From Pseudomonadota bacterium (lineage in GTDB: Bacteria > Pseudomonadota > Gammaproteobacteria > SZUA-229): DNA of 10,726 nucleotides. The stretch lies in the NCBI GenBank assembly GCA_030836935.1, contig JAUPMA010000067.1, positions 1 to 10,726 of the forward strand, read 5' to 3'. A model generated the notes under the pieces. The model searched no databases. It had not been told where the DNA came from and saw only the letters and a list, made by a program, of their open reading frames with translations. Shown one piece after another: positions 1 to 6,273 of this stretch; within the stretch, counting starts at the first letter, position 1; each line of letters opens with the position of its first letter. The position numbers were made by a program, and so were the translations under genes.

Positions 1-1180
1 TACTACTAATAACCAGTGTCGGCGCAGTCGTCTCCTCCCCGCCCACCATGTCGATCTTGCGGATACGGTTGTAATCGGTCACATACAAACTGGCGCCATT
101 GGTGACAATGCCTTTTGGATTGGTGAACAATGCAGATGTGCCACTGCCGTTAGTTGCACCCGATACACCAGAACCCGCCAGCGTTGTGACCTCACCGGTA
201 GCAATAACGATCTTGCGGATTTTATTGCTGTTGGTGTCAGCCACATACAGATGGGTGCCATCTGTAGTGATGCCGGTTGGCCCGTTGAACGATGCAGCCG
301 TGCCTGTACCGTCAGCCGAGCCAGCAGCACTTCCTGCCAATGTCGTGACAACCTTAGAACCGATGACAATCTTGCGGATTCTATTGGTATTGGTGTCGGC
401 CACGTACAGATTGGCACCATCCGTAGTGATGGCTTTTGGGCCATAGAACGATGCTGCCGTGCCGGTGGCATCAGTCGCACCAGGAGTTCCAGAACCGGCC
501 AGCGTTGTGACAAGTCCAGTTATGTCGATCTTGCGGATTTTGTTGCTGTTGGTGTCGGCTACATACAGATTGGTGCCATTTATGGTGATGCCATATGGCT
601 GGTTGAACGATGCTGCCATACCAGAACCGTCAGATGCGCCAGGATTTCCAGTACCGGCCAATGTCGTGACCGTCCCGCTGGCAATAACGACCTTACTGAT
701 TTTGTTGTTAAAGGTATCTGCTACATACAGATGGGTACCATCCGTGGTGATGCCAGATGGCCGATTAAACCCTGACGCAAGAGTTGTGACCTCGCCGGTA
801 GCAATGACAATCTTGCGGATGTTGTTGTTATTGGTGTCGGCCACATACAGATTGGCACCATCCGTGGTGATGCCACCTGGCTGGTTGAACGATGCCGTCG
901 TGCCGCTGCCGTCAGTCCCACCAGGCGCGCCAAGCGCAGGTGAGCCCGCCAACGTACCGACATAAGCATTGCTCGATGTCAGATCCAGCGGCACAGACTG
1001 GATGGCACCACCCATCAGCGTACCCACGGTTATGATGGTGCTGGCAGTGATGCTGCTTAACGATGCACTGATGCTGGCTTTGCCCACAGCAACCGAAGAG
1101 ACAATACCGCTGCCAGTCACCGTCGCCACAGAGGTATTGCTGGAAGCCCAGGTAACCAGGGGAGTCAGATAACCGGGACG
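1..1180 (-). CDS. Downstream part of a frameshifted secreted Ig-like/NHL beta-propeller protein, 3' end outside the window
   Basis: This stretch has no stop in the minus frame whose plus-strand triplets start at 2, 5, 8 and so on, from the left edge up to a TAG at 1181-1183. It continues the protein begun at 1890, one base out of frame. It opens with the end of a Big_2-type Ig domain (LTPLVTWASSNTSVATV), then a linker, then six NHL repeats. Each carries a core like GITTDGTNLYVADTNSNKIRKI followed by VTTLAG. Six blades would make one closed six-bladed NHL propeller, a fold usually used for binding partners. After the last blade the protein continues (ETTAPTLVISS) as if into another Ig-like domain, so the true C-terminus is unknown. 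No enzyme motif is visible. The product is probably secreted, because the upstream half has a signal peptide. If the frameshift is real, this part is untranslated or is a separate remnant. Confidence 0.7.
40..960 (-). repeat. Tandem DNA repeats encoding six NHL blades
   Basis: Six copies of a coding repeat run through this stretch. The conserved triplet pair before the RKI codons starts at 53, 209, 368, 527, 689 and 809 on the plus strand, so the steps are 156, 159, 159, 162 and 120 bases. The regular unit is about 53 codons. The 120-base step shows that one blade lacks about 13 codons, namely the TDGSGTAASF-type loop before the next blade. Several copies are almost identical at the DNA level over 30-60 bases, so copy number could change by recombination or slippage and short-read assembly could collapse them. 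All steps are multiples of three, so the repeats stay in frame. Confidence 0.85.
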
Positions 1181-1890
1181 CTATTTGAATAACTTCCCGT
1201 CGCCGTCAAGCTAACCTGCTGGCCTGGGTAGAGGGTATAGGCTGTTGGGCTGATGGTGATGCCGGTCAGTACAACTGTGTTTACGTACAGATCCAACTGA
1301 GCCGCCGCAATGTTGCCATTCCCTGCTGCGTCGGTGAACACGCCTGCCGACACGTTCACCGTGGCAGCTGCGGTGCTATTGGCCGTGGGCGTAAGGGTTG
1401 CGGTATAGGCTGCACCGCTGCCGGCAAAATTACTCAGCGTACCGCCGCTAACAGCAACATCGGATTCCGTGAAATTGCTGCTGGGTTCTGATAAGTAGAA
1501 AGTAAGAGTGGCTGCCTCACCCCCTACCAGTGAAATATCGTTTGTTGCGATTGCTATAGTCGGTGCAACAGAATCCAGATCTATTGGCGAGAGCGTTACC
1601 AGACCCAGCATGGCGCGTTCTATTACAAGCAGATCAGCTACGTTTAAATCATTATCAGGCGCACCGAGCGGTGCAACATTAGCAACTTTAAATTCTTCAG
1701 CTGTAGGTATTTCAAGGCCAAGTACAAAGCGCTCTGCCAGGAGAAGATCGGCTACGTTCAGTACATTATCACGCGCACCACGCGGCGCATTGTCACCAGC
1801 AACAACTTGTTCACCAAATGCCGAAGCATTTAATCCAAGAATGAAAACAAAGATAATGCGAAGGGCTACCAAGCCAAGTTTATTTAACAC
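1165..1890 (-). CDS. Secreted protein with dockerin-like repeats and bacterial Ig-like domains (N-terminal part, truncated by a frameshift)
   Basis: The GTG start at 1888-1890 is chosen over GTG 1906-1908 because AGGAAG lies just upstream (AGGA to GTG spacing 6) and because the protein then begins directly with a signal peptide (MLNKLGLVALRI...LGLNASA, cut near residue 24). Residues 32-59 and 70-97 are two copies of a 28-residue dockerin-like unit (18 of 28 identical), each with an Asp/Asn-rich loop before LNVADLL and ending in LGL. These resemble type I dockerin calcium loops. Residues about 108-203 look like a Big_12-type Ig domain (TLTFYLSEP, FTDAAGNGN), and 206 onward begins a Big_2-type domain (ITISPTAYTLYPGQQVSLTA). 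The frame ends at TGA 1165-1167 in the middle of that domain, while the rest of it is readable one base over. It is therefore the front half of one gene. The role is probably extracellular binding or adhesion, and no catalytic domain is seen. Confidence 0.75.
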   Translation of the reverse strand: MLNKLGLVALRIIFVFILGLNASAFGEQVVAGDNAPRGARDNVLNVADLLLAERFVLGLEIPTAEEFKVANVAPLGAPDNDLNVADLLVIERAMLGLVTLSPIDLDSVAPTIAIATNDISLVGGEAATLTFYLSEPSSNFTESDVAVSGGTLSNFAGSGAAYTATLTPTANSTAAATVNVSAGVFTDAAGNGNIAAAQLDLYVNTVVLTGITISPTAYTLYPGQQVSLTATGSYSNSVPVI

Positions 1891-1900
1891 TTTTCTTCCT
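1891..1900 (-). promoter_or_regulatory. Ribosome binding site fixing the GTG start at 1890
   Basis: On the minus strand AGGAAGAAAA lies immediately before GTG 1888-1890, with AGGA six bases from the start codon. The further upstream GTG at 1906-1908 has no comparable purine-rich site and would place six charged or polar residues before the signal peptide. Confidence 0.55.
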
Positions 1901-1938
1901 GCTTCCACTGTCGTGCTTAAATGATCCCACTCAAGGAA

Positions 1939-1972
1939 GCTCTGAATAATTCCATCCTGGAATTCTCAGAGC
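1939..1972. other. Imperfect hairpin in the spacer before the dockerin/NHL gene
   Basis: The arm 1939-1954 (GCTCTGAATAATTCCA) pairs with 1958-1972 (TGGAATTCTCAGAGC) around a 3-base loop, with one bulge or mismatch in the stem. On the minus strand it lies 49 bases before the GTG start, so it would fold in the 5' untranslated region or act with the neighbouring hairpin as a terminator. No clean run of T follows on the minus strand, so an ordinary intrinsic terminator is doubtful. Confidence 0.4.
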
Positions 1973-1991
1973 ACGCATGGATGCACCACGC

Positions 1992-2018
1992 GGAACATCT
2001 GAATTAATCAGATGTTCC
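1992..2018. terminator. Perfect 11-bp hairpin just after the VCBS lipoprotein gene
   Basis: GGAACATCTGA at 1992-2002 pairs perfectly with TCAGATGTTCC at 2008-2018 around the 5-base loop ATTAA. It starts 16 bases beyond the stop codon of the lipoprotein gene (2034-2036), a usual terminator position. The sequence after it on the minus strand is GCGTGG, not a T run, and on the plus strand it is TTAATTC, so it is not a textbook intrinsic terminator. It may instead protect the 3' end of the mRNA or be an operator. Confidence 0.45.
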
Positions 2019-2033
2019 TTAATTCATAACGCA

Positions 2034-5000
2034 TTAAATATCATTTAACCATACTTCATTTGCAACAGAACCACTCTGTACAAGATCAAGATCATCATCA
2101 TTATCTACATCACCCATAACAACTGATTGCGTATTAGAAAGGCATGCAGTGGTAGAGGGATCATTGGTTCGACAAAGTGTCTGAGCTGAACCTGTACCAA
2201 AACCACCATTACCATTATTTAACCATAATTCGTTAGCTTGTCCCCAGTAACCCACGACCAGATCCAGGTCATGGTCAGCATCCACATCACCCAATGTAAC
2301 TGCGGTGGCGTAACCCAGTCCAAATTCCAAGCCTAACGTACTAAAACCACCAGCGCCATCACCCTTCCATACCTGACTGCCATTGGCATTATCGCCCCCA
2401 ACAATCAGATCCAACTTAGTATCATTATCCACATCACCGAGTACCATTGTGCCAACGTTGGTGCTACTGGATATCATGTTAATTTGACTGAATGCTCCTG
2501 CTCCATCGTTATCCCACACTTGTATCTGATTACCGAAGTAACTACCAACAATCAACTCCAGAGCGCTGTCATTGTCGAGATTACCTAGCAGGATTGAAAA
2601 TGCATCCGTTGCGCCAAACTGCGTCAGGTATTCACTAAAGTTTCCCTGGCCATCATTTTTCCAGACTTGAATGCCATAACCATTCTCTGAAGCCAGCATA
2701 TCTTTATCACCATCACTATCCACGTCGACCAGTACAAGACTAGGAATATCATAATAGCCCCAATCACAAACGATAGCTGTATCTGGATCATCATACAAAC
2801 AACCAAGTTGCTGGCCCGAATCAGTAAACTGCCCCTCGATACCTGCTTGATCTCCGCCATTATTCAACCAGATGCGAATCCCCGCATAACTTAAGCCTTC
2901 AACAATATCAAGATCATCATCACCATCCACATCAATTAGCACAACCGAATGGGTGCTTGCACACGTTCCACCACCTGTAGCCCCACCAAGTGATTCAGAA
3001 CAAAGCGCCTGCCCAGAATCAGTAAATACACCCTGGTTTATTGCGATATTATTGCGGTTATTTATGTATACACGTGAACCTTGACCAGAGCTGCCGTATA
3101 TTTGGTCAAGGTCGTCATCACCATCCACGTCGCCAAGGGCAATGGAGGCGGTATCTGATTCAGGGAGGGTTTGTTCTGAATCCATAAAATATTGTTCAGG
3201 CGCACTCAAGGAATTCAGTAGCAATCTTGCACCCCCATACACGGAAATCACATCAAGATCACTGTCATGATCCAAATCACCAACAGATACTAATTCGGCA
3301 TAGCCACCCAACAACTGACCTGAGTCGGCAAAGATGCCGACACCATTGTTTCGCCATACACGTGTACCATTATTGGATGCTTGAACCAAATCCACATCAT
3401 CATCGGCATCCATATCGGCAACAGTAATTGCACCTACTTCATAATTACCAAATGACCGACCGGAATCAACAAATTGCCCAGCCGTACCACCTTGAGATCC
3501 GCCATTGTTTAACCACAACCGGTTAGCTCTTGAATTGCTTACATCATAGGCTCTACCTGCAACGAACAAATCCAGATCAGCGTCACCATCCACATCAGCA
3601 AGAACCACGGCGCGTGTGTTAGTGTAATAATTACAAACGTTGGCAACCGTATCCGTATACTCACAGTACGACAAAGATTGGCCAGCATTCGTAAAGGTAC
3701 CTGACACACTATTCAACCATAATTGATTGGTTACAGCTTCATTCGCTATACCTTCAACAATATCCATGTAACCATCACCATTCACATCGCCCAGCGTGAG
3801 TGAACTGGCAGCAGTGTAGTAATCGCATCCAGTAGTAATTGGATCATCATAACTGCATAGCGAAACTTTAAGACCGGAATCAGTATATGCACCGGTTCCA
3901 TCATTCAACCAAATACGGGTCGCTGAACGGTAGGTACCTTCGACTATATCCAGATGAGTATCACCATTCATATCAGCCAATGCAATGGAATAGGAATAAT
4001 CACAATTGCCATTAATATCTAATGAACACAATGCTGAAAGTGAATCAGAAAAAACTCCGGCACCATTGTTTAGCCATATACGTATACCATCATTGCCCGA
4101 CCCGGTATGACCGTTACTGCCCTGTATAAAATCCAGATCCTGATCACCATCAACATCACCCAACACCATTGCCCCCGAATACGCATAAGGACAATCGCCG
4201 TTTACAGGAAAACAAAATTCACTGGATATTGTATATAACCCATGATATGAGCCGCTATTCAATCGCACTCGAAAACCCGTGCCCGAATCAGTCGCAACGC
4301 CGCCATTAGACAACTGAATCATATCCAGGTACCCATCGTTATTTAAATCCCCAGTTATGAATCCAGCATAATCAGGATAACCATTTGTATCATATGTATT
4401 GATAATAATTCCTGTGTCGTAAAAACCGGCGGTAATATCAATACCGCCCGCTACAAAGGCTGCTGTACGGCCTGTGTCACGTGCATAAAGAACACCATCT
4501 GGCAAATTATCATACACATTCAATCCTGAAGACGCTGTTCGCCCCTGCCGAGCCGGATTAAAATCGTTACTAACGTGCAAATGCCCATTGAATGGAACAA
4601 CATTATCCATGGTAATGACCAGCTCATTAGCATGCGCACCTTTGCGCAAGGTTGCGTATGAACCAATGTTATCTCCCAGCACTGGCAAGAAGAAAATATC
4701 ACTGGCAATACCTGTACGAACTTCAACATCCTTGTCAAAAGGAACGACAATTGTATCGCCCGGCCCAACACCTTCTGCGCCGAAAGTGCTTGGCACATCA
4801 ATATATAGCGCGCTACCCAACACCTGCGGCACATTATTGATAACAAAATCCTGAGTTGATTCGACCGGATCACTCACATTGCCTACTACATCTCTTGCAA
4901 TAATGCGCACACGGCAGTTACGGCAGTCATCAATGTCATTGGTATCAAAGCTGTATTCACCGGTATCGGGCACGTCATTTGCCAGCGGTGTTGCAGGATA

Positions 5001-5252
5001 AGTGGCACCGGAATCCGTCGATAAATAAATATCCACTGTACTGCGATTGGGATCATCCGTAGTCCATTGAATGGTTGCCTCGCCAATGATTTCATCATCG
5101 GCGGTACTGGCATCCACAATACCGGAGAGGGTGACTACAGGTTTGGTGGCATCTCCATTACCGCCTACATCAGATGAACTGCATGACTGAAGAAATATGC
5201 TGAATGGAATAATTGCTGCAAAGAAAAACAATTTCAGAACCTGATGTTTCAT
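2034..5252 (-). CDS. FG-GAP/VCBS-repeat outer-membrane lipoprotein
   Basis: The ATG at 5250-5252 is preferred over the upstream frame extension (to 5333) because AGGGGG lies six bases before it and the protein then opens with a lipoprotein signal: MKHQVLKLFFFAA... and a lipobox LQSC with Cys24. Ser follows the Cys, with no inner-membrane-retention Asp, so outer-membrane sorting is expected. Residues about 35-138 form an Ig/FnIII-like beta domain with a CRNC pair at 110-113. Residues 140-265 are another beta-rich region not assigned to a family. From about 270 to the end there are 14 FG-GAP/VCBS units with calcium-type loops such as GDVDGDDDLD and GDLNNDGYLD, often followed by an IWLNDGTG-type strand. 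Fourteen units would fit two seven-bladed propellers. Every Cys after the lipobox falls in a close pair (1 + 7 pairs). A binding or surface-display role is inferred; no catalytic motif is seen. The total is about 1,072 residues. The gene follows the beta-barrel gene by 58 bp, probably in one operon. Confidence 0.85.
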   Translation of the reverse strand: MKHQVLKLFFFAAIIPFSIFLQSCSSSDVGGNGDATKPVVTLSGIVDASTADDEIIGEATIQWTTDDPNRSTVDIYLSTDSGATYPATPLANDVPDTGEYSFDTNDIDDCRNCRVRIIARDVVGNVSDPVESTQDFVINNVPQVLGSALYIDVPSTFGAEGVGPGDTIVVPFDKDVEVRTGIASDIFFLPVLGDNIGSYATLRKGAHANELVITMDNVVPFNGHLHVSNDFNPARQGRTASSGLNVYDNLPDGVLYARDTGRTAAFVAGGIDITAGFYDTGIIINTYDTNGYPDYAGFITGDLNNDGYLDMIQLSNGGVATDSGTGFRVRLNSGSYHGLYTISSEFCFPVNGDCPYAYSGAMVLGDVDGDQDLDFIQGSNGHTGSGNDGIRIWLNNGAGVFSDSLSALCSLDINGNCDYSYSIALADMNGDTHLDIVEGTYRSATRIWLNDGTGAYTDSGLKVSLCSYDDPITTGCDYYTAASSLTLGDVNGDGYMDIVEGIANEAVTNQLWLNSVSGTFTNAGQSLSYCEYTDTVANVCNYYTNTRAVVLADVDGDADLDLFVAGRAYDVSNSRANRLWLNNGGSQGGTAGQFVDSGRSFGNYEVGAITVADMDADDDVDLVQASNNGTRVWRNNGVGIFADSGQLLGGYAELVSVGDLDHDSDLDVISVYGGARLLLNSLSAPEQYFMDSEQTLPESDTASIALGDVDGDDDLDQIYGSSGQGSRVYINNRNNIAINQGVFTDSGQALCSESLGGATGGGTCASTHSVVLIDVDGDDDLDIVEGLSYAGIRIWLNNGGDQAGIEGQFTDSGQQLGCLYDDPDTAIVCDWGYYDIPSLVLVDVDSDGDKDMLASENGYGIQVWKNDGQGNFSEYLTQFGATDAFSILLGNLDNDSALELIVGSYFGNQIQVWDNDGAGAFSQINMISSSTNVGTMVLGDVDNDTKLDLIVGGDNANGSQVWKGDGAGGFSTLGLEFGLGYATAVTLGDVDADHDLDLVVGYWGQANELWLNNGNGGFGTGSAQTLCRTNDPSTTACLSNTQSVVMGDVDNDDDLDLVQSGSVANEVWLNDI

Positions 5253-5264
5253 GACCTGCCCCCT
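5253..5264 (-). promoter_or_regulatory. Ribosome binding site of the VCBS lipoprotein gene
   Basis: On the minus strand AGGGGG (5259-5264) lies six bases before the ATG at 5250-5252. This decides in favour of the start that yields a clean lipoprotein signal peptide. Longer starts that reach into the end of the preceding gene would bury that signal behind 27 charged residues. Confidence 0.6.
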
Positions 5265-5310
5265 GTGATGCTCTTGCTTTATTTCCCGGTCTTGTCTGTT
5301 TGACAACTGA

Positions 5311-6084
5311 TTAGAAGAAATGCGTGATGCCAAGATAAAGTGTGCTGAAGTTTTCGGTATAACTTAAATCCAGTCCGCCAAATACCACATCATCCTCAAA
5401 ATCAAACTGGTTAAGTTTCAGATCAATGTTGTAATTGGTATTTCCGTAAATCTGTCCGGACCAGCCGATGCCAAGGCTTAATCCAAGCGCACTGCCCTTG
5501 ATGGTTGCCGGTGGCGTCGAGCCCACCACGAAAGCACTGGTATCTACAAACGGCTCGGATAACGCCACTTCACCATCCAGGCTGGCAATGGCGATACTGC
5601 CGCTCAGGGCGCCCTTGTCCTTGTAGTAATAACTTTTGCTTGCGCCAATGTAATAACCATCACTGGTGGTGCCGAATGAGCTGCTGTTGGCGGTGTAATG
5701 CGCATCGGTTTTACCAGTGCGCATGCCTATAAACACGGTGGCAATTTCAAAGCTGTGGCCGAAGGTGATATTGGTATCCTGGCGGGAATAAAAAATGAGT
5801 CCATCCAGACTGGAATCGTTGGGATCGTTATAACTGGCAATATCATCCTTGATGGAAAACTCATTGTTGAAGGTAACAAAGAAGTTACCCATGGCGCCGG
5901 TCAGCGATAAATCCAGCGTAAGAAAGTTGGGAGAAAAATCACGACCCAGAATAACCAGCTCTGTTGTCTTGCTGCCTATGGCAGCCTTGGCGATCACATC
6001 AACTTCCGCCTGCGCCGATGCGGTAAACCCCATAGCCAGAAAAAATACCGCCGGTATGGCGGCTGGAAAACGGATACATTTCAT
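5311..6084 (-). CDS. Predicted outer-membrane beta-barrel protein
   Basis: The family is not recognised by name. The second ATG (6082-6084) is preferred to the first (6088-6090) because AGGA at 6092-6095 is 7 bases from it but only 1 base from the first. The product has about 257 residues. It has a signal peptide (MKCIRFPAAIPAVFFLAMG...) with a cleavage site at AQA before EVDV. The mature part of roughly 230 residues is built of alternating polar and hydrophobic strands (LTLDLSLTGAMGNFFVTFN, SALGLSLGIGWSGQIYG, YNIDLKLNQFDFED) and ends in FSTLYLGITHFF, a terminal aromatic strand of the type read by the BAM machinery. It has a single Cys, in the signal peptide. The size suggests about 8-12 strands. 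It lies directly upstream of the VCBS lipoprotein with no evident terminator between them. It may anchor, export or stabilise that lipoprotein, which is inference. A small porin or an OmpW/OmpX-like protein is an alternative. Confidence 0.7.
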   Translation of the reverse strand: MKCIRFPAAIPAVFFLAMGFTASAQAEVDVIAKAAIGSKTTELVILGRDFSPNFLTLDLSLTGAMGNFFVTFNNEFSIKDDIASYNDPNDSSLDGLIFYSRQDTNITFGHSFEIATVFIGMRTGKTDAHYTANSSSFGTTSDGYYIGASKSYYYKDKGALSGSIAIASLDGEVALSEPFVDTSAFVVGSTPPATIKGSALGLSLGIGWSGQIYGNTNYNIDLKLNQFDFEDDVVFGGLDLSYTENFSTLYLGITHFF

Positions 6085-6095
6085 ACGCATTTCCT
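6082..6095 (-). promoter_or_regulatory. Ribosome binding site that decides between two ATG starts
   Basis: On the minus strand the sequence AAAGGAAATGCGTATG holds one AGGA and two in-frame ATGs. Spacing is 1 base to the first and 7 bases to the second, so the second ATG (6082-6084) should be the main start of the beta-barrel gene. Confidence 0.5.
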
Positions 6096-6172
6096 TTCTT
6101 CATTTGTATTGCGCGTTCAGCGATTGACCTGGCTCAGCTCACCCGGGCCGGATGCAACCGGTGACTGTGTTG

Positions 6173-6202
6173 ATAGTAAAGCCAACCTGCACATACAGGC
6201 AA
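6173..6202 (-). promoter_or_regulatory. Candidate sigma-70 promoter for the barrel/lipoprotein genes
   Basis: On the minus strand TTGCCT (6197-6202) and TACTAT (6173-6178) are 18 bases apart, each matching 4 of 6 consensus positions. They sit about 90 bases upstream of the beta-barrel start. The match is moderate and was found by eye, so chance is a real possibility. The rest of the 183-bp gap (6091-6273) shows no gene and no clear terminator for the upstream regulator gene. Confidence 0.25.
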
Positions 6203-6273
6203 GCATGAAAAGCAAGGTGGACAAATGAACGCAACCAGGACCTTCCCGGCCAATATTTTCTGCTCCGGTTTCC

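Noticed and set aside
99..965. Long open plus-strand frames across the left 1 kb (for example 99-446, 251-775 and 459-965)
   Set aside because: They are antisense to the NHL repeats and reflect their periodic DNA. The proteins show no family features, and the minus frame gives clear NHL blades.
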